This document shows, piece after piece, positions 22,601 to 32,002 of a stretch of 45,533 bases of DNA (positions are counted from its first letter, which is position 1; each line of letters opens with the position of its first letter). The position numbers and the translations under genes are program-made. Below the pieces are notes generated by a model. The model did no database searches. It was given only the letters and a program-made list of their open reading frames with translations, and was not told the DNA's origin. Source of the stretch: Pigoraptor vietnamica. Taxonomy: Eukaryota > Opisthokonta > Filasterea. Location of the stretch: NCBI GenBank assembly GCA_943704525.1, contig CALSCQ010001912.1:1-45533 (forward strand), read 5' to 3'.

Positions 22601-23885
22601 CGTCGTAGGCAGCTGCGACCTCGGCGAGATCGTCCACGAACGAGGGAAGGCGTGCAACAAGGCGAAACCCGCGCACGGGGAAATCGCGGAGAGTCTGCGC
22701 CTGGCACACGAGCACGCAGCACGTGAGCGCGTGGCGGAGGGGACATCCGCCGGTGGACGCGTGCAAGCAGAGGGCGTCTAGAACGGTCCCAACGAGGGCT
22801 TCCGCCAGGGGCGCGCGGCGCGCGAGCTGCGCCACAACCATGCAAGTCGCGACGACGAGGTCGACCGAGGACGCCTTCAGCCCAGCGAGCACGTACGGCA
22901 GAAGCAGCTGCACGAGCGCCTCCGAGACTTCGCCGGCGGCTTCGATGAGCGCGACGACTGTGGCGGCATAGAACGAGATGAGGTGGCGACCCGCGCCGCC
23001 CACTTCGCCGGATGACGCGGCCACCACAGCGTCGCCGATGAACGCGACGAGCGAGAGGTCGGACGCGCAGCGCTGGACAAGGGCGTCGCGGCTAAGGGGC
23101 ACGCCGTTCTTTTGCACGCCCTGCGCATGGAGACACAACGCCCAATGAGCGATTGATGGTGCGACTGGGATTGAGCGACGGCACAGCACACTGCGTTGAT
23201 AACTGTCACGATCGGGGCAGGGTGCAAAACTCTCTGCGTGTCCGGCTCACGTGTGCACGCGGCAGCCACGCCCATCGCGCCATTCCGCGCCCGTCGCGCG
23301 CACTCACCTCCAGCCACGCCCATCGCGCCATTCCGCGTCCGTCGAGCGAGAGAATCTGCACGACGCGCACGAAGAGCTTTGTTTCGTGGTAAGGGAGGAT
23401 GGCCTCCAGCACGGCCTCCTGGTTCATCTCGTGTACGCGGAAGCGGCGTATGAGCCACTCGAGCGCCTTCTGTGCGGGTTTGAGAAGAAAGTACGGCGAC
23501 AGCAGCCGCATGAAGCGGCGGATGGACGCATCGAGCGAGTCGTTGACGTCCTTGGTCTGCAGGGCGCGGTCGACGCCCTTGGTCGACTCGCTGAACAGCG
23601 TCTTCTCGAACGGCGCAAACTTGTCACTGCGCATTCATCGACGCGATCAGCAACAACGCAAACCCAAGCATGTGGACCGCCGCTTCCGAACATGGGCCTG
23701 CGAACAACTCACTTGAGAGTGCGGAGTTCCGCAAGGCCGTTCACACCAATCGAAAACACCGTGTCGAGTCCAATGTCGGCCGCCTGTCGCGCGTCGAAGA
23801 GAAGCGAAACGCGGCCCTTGCTGACGTCCTCCGCCGCTGTGGGCAGGCGGATGCGCTTCAGCTGGCTCGCCAGCGACGACGTCAT
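16660..23885 (-). CDS. HEATR1: HEATR1/UTP10, HEAT-repeat subunit of the SSU processome
   Basis: Exons 23885-23713, 23626-23308, 23120-21968, 21866-21733, 21627-17035, 16933-16825 and 16748-16660 give about 2189 aa (human 2144). The start MTSSLASQLKRI and LLFD-KEAA-like segment, then LLSPYFLLKPAQKALEWLIR, RFRVHEMNQ and ILPYHETKLFVRV, are diagnostic. The huge exon 5 has QTHHHALLLLATLAETHPDR, IFTFMGANVLRQDDNYSFHV, TSK-like RHLRQFKHVGVAFVS, and AVNRQTALLGIDLLAR. The end reads LVLLPETIPFLAELME, then YLGESLQTYF. The family is a t-UTP factor needed for rRNA transcription and 18S processing in the nucleolus. The sixth intron appears to have a GC donor (AAG|GCGAGT); that choice gives ELMEDEDADVE, matching the family. 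The exon 2 end is duplicated into the next intron. Confidence 0.95.
23263..23348. repeat. direct repeat across HEATR1 exon 2 / intron 2 boundary
   Basis: Two 38-bp copies, 23263-23300 (intron) and 23311-23348 (exon), differ at two positions and are 48 bp apart. The exon copy encodes the segment ending RGMARWAWL just before the splice donor. Confidence 0.85.
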
Positions 23886-24367
23886 GGTGACGGATGCGCC
23901 CCTCGCGTCGCTCCACAGAACGAACGACAGAAGCAAGAAGGGCGATCAAGCACAGGGGGCCGAATGAATATGAAATGGACCACGCGAGAGCCGGCGTGTG
24001 CTCTGCTCGTGCTGTCGACGTTGCAAACTCTGCAGAAACACGAACACACACTTCACACGTGCGATCCACGTGCAAATCATCAACACATCAGCCATCCCGG
24101 ATTTGAGAGACAGGATCGGACGCCCCGAACTACTACAACATCCCCGGATTATGTCTTCATCATTGCGGTGAAATTCCATTGACATTCGCAGTGACGCGTG
24201 TGTCAGCCTGCCCAACACCCCGGATATAGAAATCATCCGGGGTGCAGCAATTGGGTTCTCCGTGCACACGCTTTGCTCCCATCCAGCCAGAGAGCTCAAA
24301 GAGACATGCACCATCCGCGCCAGCATCGCCCTCTTTTCATCCGTCGTTTGTCGCACTTGGCGTGAAA
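23886..24367. promoter_or_regulatory. bidirectional HEATR1/RPL37 promoter
   Basis: This 482-bp spacer between divergent starts holds CCCCGGAT at 24142-24149 and 24218-24225, CATCCGG GG (reverse complement) at 24234-24242, and a one-base-short copy at 24096-24102. No additional gene is evident. The nearest full copy lies 126 bp upstream of the RPL37 ATG. Confidence 0.6.
24096..24242. promoter_or_regulatory. CCCCGGAT motif cluster between HEATR1 and RPL37
   Basis: Three exact and one partial copy in both orientations within 147 bp. Same motif as in the RPS8 promoter. Confidence 0.5.
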
Positions 24368-25257
24368 ATGGTGGGTGCGCGCTCCCGGGCGCGTGCCGGT
24401 TGCGTCGTGTGAGGCGATTGCTTAGTTGGAGTCCCGGTTTTAGGCGATGGAGTAGTCGTATGAGCTGTGGATGCACGTCGATTCACGAGGGCCCTTGCTT
24501 GCGGATGCTCTCGCTGTGGCCTTTTGTGGCCTTCAGTGCACGGCGTGCTTTTATTTTTCCTCTCTCCGAGTGTGTTCATGGGGTTGGCGCTACGTCGCGA
24601 TGTGTCGTTCCTTTTTTTGTTTCGCTCACTTTCTCACTTGCCTTGAGCATTTTTCTTCGGGTCCTCTGTGCGGAGCTTTCTGTGTGAGAGTGCGTGGCTC
24701 ACGCATCTTGCTGTTCTTCTGCCGCACAGACGAAGGGCACGCAGAGCTTTGGCAAGCGCCACATCAAGACGCACGTGCTGTGCGTGCGCTGCGGCCGCCG
24801 CGCCTTCCACGCCCAGAAGCACGAGTGCGGTGCCTGCGGGTACCCGTCGGCGCGCACGCGCAAGTGTGAGTTTTGCGATCGTTGGGAGGGGAATGGATGA
24901 AAATGGGACCGGAGGCTTTATCGTGGGCAAGGAGGATGGAGATTGGTCAGGCGCTTGTGTTGGGAAGGGGTGTTGGGGACGGGTGTGTTGGGATCAGGGG
25001 TGTGGACAAGACGTCGTCTCTTCCTTCGTAATGCATGCGTCTGGCGCAACACTTGGGTTTCATATTCGAGAGGCGTTCGTCTGACGTGGGCGCTTTGGCC
25101 GCTTTCAGACAACTGGAGCAACAAGGCCATCCGCCGCAAGACGACGGGCACGGGCCGCATGCGCCACCTCAAGCAGGTGTACCGCCGGTTCAAGAACGGC
25201 TTCCGCGAGGGCACGGCTGCCAAGTCGCAGAAGAAGAAGGCCGCCGCCACGGCGTAA
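24368..25257 (+). CDS. RPL37: 60S ribosomal protein L37 (eL37)
   Basis: Exons 24368-24370 (the ATG alone), 24730-24865 and 25109-25257 give 95 aa. The joined start [20 protein letters not shown] and the zinc-binding pairs CVRC and CGAC are the eL37 signature. The second junction restores RKYNWS, and the end [20 protein letters not shown] followed by FREGT and a lysine-rich tail is universal. The 359-nt intron directly after the ATG, with T-rich stretches, parallels the first intron of RPS8; such placement is common in ribosomal protein genes elsewhere. Confidence 0.97.
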
Positions 25258-25516
25258 GGCTGCCCCGTCCACTGTGCGCACTCTGTCCTCGTGAGCGCCC
25301 GCTGGCGCGTGGCTCTCCGGGGGTGGAGCTGTAAAGATGCTTCACGCTGGCACGCGCTCGGTCGTATTTGTTGCTGTGTTTTGTTTTTTTTTGCTTGTCT
25401 TTAGTGGTGTCGAGAGAGTGTGAAGGTGCTTGATGACGCCTGCATGCCACGCAATACGCACTCGCACGCAACGCAACGCAATGCGGCACGCGATGTCCTG
25501 TCGCCACGTCCGCTCT

Positions 25517-28095
25517 TCACTGGGCGGGTGCGTCGCCGAAGACGCGCGGGGGATCTGTGATGAGCGAGACGACGAGGCGAGCCTGGCTCTGGCTGTTTGT
25601 GCGCATGGACTCGCCGATGCGGTCGCGCGGCCACAGGAAGACGGGGCCAAAGACAATGGCCAGGTTGTCGACGCTCATGCGGTTCGTCTCGGAGTGGCGC
25701 GCGACGCTGTGCGGTTGTCGCACGCAGGGTGAGAGTTAGACACTTGCGCGTGTGCGGTTGCGTCAAACACTTCTCACTGCGGCAGGCCACACGACCCACC
25801 GACAGAGGAATTCGGCCATGTACTTGAGCGTGGCGCGGTTGTATGGCGGAATGTGCTCGAGGAGGGGTCGGATGGCGGCGAGCCGTGCGTCGTTGTCCTC
25901 AACTGCCCAGAAAACACACATCGGCTCAGTGATTGAAAAGGCAGGCTCAAAGACACAGTCAAGCGAGAATACTCGAGATTGACACAAAAACTGGCACAAA
26001 AACAGTCGCGCTCTGCTGGGACGCGAGGGAGCGAGCAACACGCAAGCGAGCAACACACACTCTTTCCAATGTCGATCCACTTGTCGTACAGCTCTGACGT
26101 GAGAAGGGGATCGGGCAGTTCGCGGAAGAAGAGCTTGAGGACGCTCGCGACGCAGTGCACCGCAAAGCACCAGTCGTCCGAGTGCAGGTCCACGGAATCG
26201 GGGTCTGGGAGAAGGCGCGGGGTGTTAGCAGGAGACACAAAAGAGTGGCTTGTCAACAAGGGACAGTCGGTGTTGAGGCGACTAGGCGCGACTCCTTGAG
26301 GGGCAGTACGTGTGAGCACACAACGCGACTCGTTAAAATGGGACAGCGTTGAACACACACAACGCCGCAAGGCATCCGCGACGAACAACGCCGCAAGGCA
26401 TCGGCGGGATGGAATGCGACGCACTGCACTTTGAATCACAAGCACCCCATGCCCACTCGCCTGTGTCAAAGCACTGGCGGAGCTTCTGGATGCGACCGAC
26501 AGAGCCAGAGACGCGGAAGAGACCCTCCTTCTGAATGTCTGGAGAAGGCAGAGGCAGTATATCAGCACAACACACAACAAAAGTACAAGCGCAAACAAAA
26601 AGCACACGCAATCACAGCGAGTCGCTGCAAGGCGCACACACGCAACCACTGCCAACCGCACACGCAATCCACAGCATTCGATGCAACGACACGCGCGCCA
26701 CCCACACGCAGGCTCCCCAAGGAACTCGACGCACTGCTCGACAATTCGCGGGACGGTGCGCCGGCTGCCCTCGAGAAAGCGCTCGCGGTCGATGATGCTG
26801 GTGAGGCTTGCACCAAACACCTGCGTGCGCGCAAGGTTGATCGGCGCCGCACCCACGCTCAGCTTCTTCTCCTTTCCCCCCATTCCGCGCCGCTCGAGCC
26901 ATGCGTCGAGCGCGCGCCGCTGATACTCGAGGCGCGCGTCCGGGTCCAGTCCGGACAGTCCGCCCGAGTTCATGCGGTCGCGGAGGTCCAGCACGGTCGC
27001 CACGAGGGACCACATCGGGGCAAGCTGCCGCCGCTGAATGAGGTCAAACTCGAACACAAAGTAAAGGAAGTGGCGGCAGCGCACCCCAAAGGCGTCCGAC
27101 AGGCCAATCGCCTCCAGGTGCGAGAGGTGCGCGCAGTGAATGTGCGCGTACACGCAAAACAGGCGACGGAAGATCGACTGGACAACCGGCACGAAGCGGT
27201 CCGGGAACGGGCGCGTGTCGCCAGCGGGCGGCATCACGGCCGTGTCGATCAACTGCGAGGCAACCCACGCCATGAGCTGCTCGGTGTAGACGGGCGCGGA
27301 GACCTGGAAGGCGCCGCCGCCAGCGCCCTTGTCTTCGCGCAGGTAGTACTCGAAGTTGGGCCCCGCAGACATGACGGGACACGTGGCGTCGGTGCAGTGC
27401 GGGGAAATGGCGGCGTAGAGCAGGTTGATCTGCGTGCGAGTGTGCGCGTGTGTTGAGTTTGAGAGCAGTGCGAGGAAAAACGGACACTAAGGTCCAACCC
27501 TTTGACGAACAAGGTGATAAACAAAGCAAAAACTGCATGTATGGACACGCGACGAATGCTTGAGTGCGACACGCACACCCACACACACACACATAGAGAG
27601 CGCCACTGCCACCGCCATTGCGTGCAAGAGTGCGAACCTGGTTGTAGAAGTCGATGGTGTTGAGCGCAAGCCACTCTTCGCGCGTGCACCAGCCGGGCGC
27701 GCGGACGGACAGCTGCAAGTCATCGAGGGGTGCCTGGGGAACAAGGGGGGGTGGGTCGCGTTCACTACAGTGCACGCAGGCAATACATACGTCACTCACA
27801 CGCTCACTACAGTGCACGCAGGCAATACATACGTCACTCACACGCTCACTACAGTGCACGCAGGCAATACATACGCCACAAAACACACACTCACGGGTTC
27901 AACGAAATGGGCCGGCGGCGTCGCACGTGGGGCGTCCTGCGAGAGATTCGGCGCCGAGGGCACGCTCTCGTCGTCGCCATCGGCACCCGCGTGGCTGTGT
28001 TTGTCACCACGCACCCTCCAGCCCTTGCCCAGCCGCGTCAGCCGGCGAAGGGTCTTGCGGTACACGGTCGCGGGGTCGAGCGAGCCCTTCATCAT
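25517..28095 (-). CDS. MOB-family domain fused to a RhoGAP domain
   Basis: Exons 28095-27895, 27733-27638, 27429-26706, 26538-26461, 26204-26061, 25902-25800 and 25706-25517 give 511 aa. Residues about 75-260 are a MOB domain: EEWLALNTIDFYNQINLLY, CTDATCPVMSAGP (Cys111, Cys116), APVYTEQLMAWV, RLFCVYAHIHCAH (His195, His200), and FVFEFDLIQRRQLAP. The zinc ligand spacing C-x4-C and H-x4-H equals MOB1. Residues about 310-490 are a RhoGAP domain: VFGASLTSII, RIVEQCVEFL, GLFRVSGS with arginine finger Arg349, LKLFFRELPDPLLTSELYD, NRATLKYMAEFL and SVDNLAIVFGPVFLWP. One 724-nt exon holds both the MOB end and the first RhoGAP helix, so the fusion does not depend on splicing. The N-terminal 67 residues are basic then acidic. 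The intron after FDT may use a GC donor. MOB proteins activate NDR/LATS kinases; RhoGAPs switch off Rho GTPases. Confidence 0.9.
27763..27876. repeat. 42-bp minisatellite, about three copies, in MOB-RhoGAP intron 1
   Basis: Copies begin at 27763, 27805 and 27847; the third is incomplete. On the sense (minus) strand each unit contains a GTGAG donor-like and a CACTGTAG acceptor-like sequence. The 14-codon unit is open in the frame of the next exon. Confidence 0.9.
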
Positions 28096-29216
28096 TCTCC
28101 AGACGCGCCCCTTGCGCTCTTGTCGCTTGAAGGAGGCCACCGACCGCCGACTCTCTCGAGGGGAGGGCGCTCGATCTCACAACGAGAGAGAGGACATGGT
28201 TCAAAAGCGGGGTGGGTGCGGCCGCTGAAGGGCGCGCACGTGTGGGCGGCTGGACTCGACGGCTGGCGCAGTATTCAGTTCGACTTTCAGCGAAGGGGGA
28301 AGAGTTTTTGAGGGAGAATGAACCGGCGACAGAGGGAAGAGTGTGTGAAGAGGCTGTGCGGAGAACACCCCTCGTATTTGCCGTGTGAAACATCCACCCC
28401 TTGCGTGCCCGTTTGTTGACATGGACCGTGACGTCACGTCGCGTCACGACACACAACACACACACTACTTTTTGCTCTTGGCGATTAAAGTGATGAGGAA
28501 CACTCGTAAGGCAGCGTGTGCTGAAACTAAGCCCATTCGCTGTGTGTGTGTGCCTGTGCTGCATTCACGCGTGTCCTCTCTGCGTCCACGTGGAAGTCGC
28601 GAATTTCGGCTGTGGGTAAGTGTCGCTCTCTGTTCTGTATGGCACACACACACACACACCAAGACACATACGCAAAACACACCAGACGCAACGCACGCAA
28701 AAAAAAACGCACACGCCAACACGCGCACACCACTCTGTTGTCGTGTTCCGTGCGGGAAGCGGAATTCGGGCGGTCGCTCGCGCGACGCTTTCGTGGCGAC
28801 GCTGTGCGTTAACCGTCAGTGTTCCGTCATCGTGAATCGTTTTTCGTCGTCGTTTTGGCGTCCGTACGTTCGGTCGTGTGACGGCGTGTCGTGTGGTTCG
28901 TGACTCGTGCCGAGGAATGTGGAGACCCGCTTCGGAGGCCGAGGGGGAGCTGCCGAAGCAAAAAAGAGAGAGAGAAAAAAAAGTTGGAGCGCGGATGCGA
29001 TTTGTAACGATTTGCGTCACCCGGCACACAGAGGTTCGACGGGCGTCGCGTCTTCGACCAATTCCGCGCGTATTCGACGACGTGGTGTCGCTTGCGTCGA
29101 AGCACTCTGTGTCTGAGCCTGTCTTCGTTTCCGGAGCCGCGCGGCTCCTTCCCCCTGGGGGGGGCGCGTCGTGTTTCTGCTCTCGTTTGCGCTGAGCGCG
29201 AAGCGACCTGGAGAAA
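28096..29216. other. divergent MOB-RhoGAP / ZC3H11A intergenic region
   Basis: A 1.12-kb spacer with TGACGTCA at 28429-28436, a CA run at 28649-28660, and a consensus-like GTAAGT at 28617 on the plus strand that could close a 5' UTR exon of the ZC3H11A-like gene. A 233-codon antisense open frame at 28565-29266 has low-complexity composition and no family signal. No coding gene is supported here. Confidence 0.5.
28429..28436. promoter_or_regulatory. CRE-like palindrome TGACGTCA
   Basis: Perfect palindrome embedded in GTGACGTCACGTC, 334 bp upstream of the MOB-RhoGAP ATG. Confidence 0.35.
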
Positions 29217-31792
29217 ATGACACGCAACGGCGAAGATTGCCGATTCTTTATGATGTCGACGTGCATGAAGGTGCGGCAACGTCCTTTGGGGCGCCTGTGA
29301 CATGGTTGTCTGTAGGGGTGTTTGTGTTGTGCGAATGTGCGCGTGGGGAGTGTGCGAAGCCGTGTCGGCTTGTCTCACCCGGCATGTTGCAGGGCGGATT
29401 GTGTCCCTTCCGCCACAGCGAAGCGGCCAAGACGGCCACCGAAGTGTGCGAGGATTGGGAGTTTGGGCGCTGCTTTACGGGCGACTGCGGCAAGTGGCAC
29501 AATGACTTTCTGGTGCGTGGCAATTGCGGAGGGTCGGGTGCATAGCCGCGCGTTTTGTCTTCCGACCACCTTCGTCTCTGCTGTTTTGCGCTGTCGCACT
29601 GTCTCCCGTTTCAACGCGCGCACACACTGCCCATTTTGTCCAGTGCGTCTATTGTCTCACGTGACACTGCGCTCTGCCACTCTGCAGAAGGACCGTGCGA
29701 AGGTCCGCTGTTACTACGAGTCGACGCCTGGCGGCTGCCTCAAGCCCCATTGCCCCTTTTTCCACGCGCGCGACAAGCCACAAGCGCCGACCCTGGCTCC
29801 CCCAGCGCCCGCGAGCACTGTCCCGGCGACGGGCGACGCACACGCGACCGCCTGCGAGATGGGAGTGCCTGTATCAACTGCCGAGACCGAAAAGGCCCCC
29901 ATCAAAGTGGCTCAGAAGAGCGATTCAGCGGCGCCGACAGCCGTTACTGCAGCTGCACCCGCGACGATGGCAGGTGCGTTGACGTGCGCGGCATTACGGT
30001 GTGTGCTGTGTTGTGTGCTCACCCATTTGCGCCCGTCTTCTTGCGCAGGCGGAGCACCGTCGACCCAGTCGCCCGCCCTGAAGCCCGCACTGGCCCGTTT
30101 GCAGCAGCCACTCGATGATGGTGAGTGGGTGGATGTGCGAAGACTCTGTTTGCAATCTGTATTGTGTGCCAAGGCGGGCGATTGTTCCCTCTTCTTGCCG
30201 TTGCTGAGTCGGGATGGCCCGCTGAAACGCCAGTACTCATCGTGCATCCCTGGGCCCTCTGGCTCGCAGTGCAACTTGCGCCCGCGAGCGAATTTCGCGT
30301 GCGGACGTTTGAGGAAATCATGGAGGACAAACGCAAGGCAAAGGCCCAACAGCAGCAGCAGCCCGCCCAGCCAGCACCGGCGACAGCGGCACCGCCACCG
30401 GCGACAGCGGCACCGCCACCGGCGACAGCGGCACCGGCACCGGCGAGTGCACCGGCGCTGGCGCAATCGAGTGTCGCTATCGGAAAGAAGCCCGCCGCAC
30501 AGAACGCAACCGCCGCACCCGCCGCGAAGTCGATTGGCAAGGCACCTGCGGCACCCGCGGTCATTGTGGCGGACCCTCCCGCGAGCGCAGAGGGCAAAAG
30601 ACCGTCTCTGAACGGCGCGGAGATGCAGCAGCTGCTGTTGGCCAAGTTGCGCTCGGAACAGGACAAGCTGAAGAAGGCGGCTCCAGTTGCGCCGGTTGCG
30701 CACGCTGCTGTGCCCGTCGCTGCGCAGCCGCCCGCGAGCGAGACAACTGCGAACAAGCGGGAGTCTCCTGCGAAGGCGCGCCTACAAGCGCAAAACGCGG
30801 CGGACGCCGACGCACCTTCTGCTGTTGATGCGGGTGGTGTTGGTGGCGCCGTCCGTGGCAAGCGTCAGGCGAGCGCCGAGCCGCCCGAGGGACAGCCCGC
30901 GGCGCAGCGGCCCAAGACGGCGGTGGTTGCGGCGGTGAAGTCGTCGGCGGGCGGTGCGGAGGTGAAGATCAAGTCGTTCGAGGAGATTATGGAGGAGAAG
31001 CGGCGCGAGAAGGAGGCGAAGGCCAAGGACGCCGCGGCCACGAAGGACGGCAACGCAGCGCCCGCTCAAAAGGCGCCGCCCAAGCCGCGCGTGCTTGGAC
31101 GACCGGGGGAAAATGCGGCGACGGCGCAGGCTGCTCCCGCTGATCCACCGCCGAAGCTCACGGCACCCAACCCGGCCGCCGCCCCTGCTGTCGCCGCGGC
31201 CCCCGCCAATACCAAGCCCCAGTCGGCCCAAGCTACCCACGCGTCGCCCGTCAAGGTCCCGCAGCCGGTGGTGGCTCCGTCGTCACCAGCGAAGCCCGCG
31301 CCGAAAGCGCCAGTGGCCGTAGCCGCACCGGCTCCCACATTAGCGCCGACACCAGCGGTACAGAACCCTCCACCCGCGCGACCGTTCGCGGCACAGGTGG
31401 CTGCTGCGCCACAATCAAAGGGGCCACAAGCGAATGCGGTCGCTGCCCCAAAACCAGCGCCTGCAGCGGCCGTTGTGCAGTCCCCCGTCAAGCCCGCCGC
31501 GGCGCCCAGCGGCAACGGGACGGCGGCGAGCGCTGCGTCGACTGCAAAGCGGCCGTTGGCGGATGCAGACAAGCCCGCGGGTGCCCCGGCGCCAAAGAAA
31601 CCGCGCCCGAGCGAGGACATTGATGTCGGAGCGCTAATCGATGACAGCGCACTCGACGACGACCTGGAATCGTTTGACCGCGAAATTCGCGCCAAAGTGA
31701 GCGCGACGGGGACGGGCGCGGCTGCCGCGGCGAGCACAGCGGACGACGACTTTGAGAAGGAGCTGGCGATGATGGAGGAATTACTCGACTGA
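29217..31792 (+). CDS. ZC3H11A: ZC3H11A-like CCCH zinc-finger protein
   Basis: Exons 29217-29270, 29393-29512, 29688-29973, 30049-30120 and 30270-31792 give 684 aa. Three CCCH fingers lie at the N-terminus: GEDCRFFMMSTCMKGGLCPF with RH, then CEDWEFGRCFTGDCGKWH, then CYYESTPGGCLKPHCPFFH. This matches human ZC3H11A in order and in the GEDC-FF-STC-K start. The remainder is Ala/Pro-rich and disordered, with two lysine-rich FEEIM motifs (RTFEEIMEDKRKAK and IKSFEEIMEEKRREKEAK), like the IKTLEEI repeats of ZC3H11A. The C-terminus DDFEKELAMMEELLD is acidic as in the human protein. ZC3H11A associates with the TREX mRNA export machinery in the nucleus. The middle part carries a 21-bp coding repeat. Identity is strong for the fingers, weaker for the tail. 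Confidence 0.84.
30376..30438 (+). repeat. 21-bp coding tandem repeat, three copies
   Basis: Three near-identical 21-bp units in the last exon of the ZC3H11A-like gene encode a repeated seven-residue P-A-T-A-A-P-P unit just after a CAG run for glutamines. Probably length-polymorphic. Confidence 0.9.
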
Positions 31793-32002
31793 GTTGCGGC
31801 TCAACTTAAATACACACCGTCATACTGTTGGTTGCGTCAGCTGGGCTGAACACAAATACGCAGCGCCCATACAGCCACAGCAAACGGTCAGACTGTTAGT
31901 GGCAGTCGGCAGCAAGAGGCTCTCTTTCGCATGCCGCACGCGCGCAGAGTGCATCACATAACCACTGGAATCCACCCACACAACAAGGGTTGTGTATTGT
32001 CT

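Noticed and set aside
28565-29266. 233-codon open frame on the minus strand between two genes
   Set aside because: Composition follows CA repeats and UTR-like sequence; no conserved block, no matching splice pattern.
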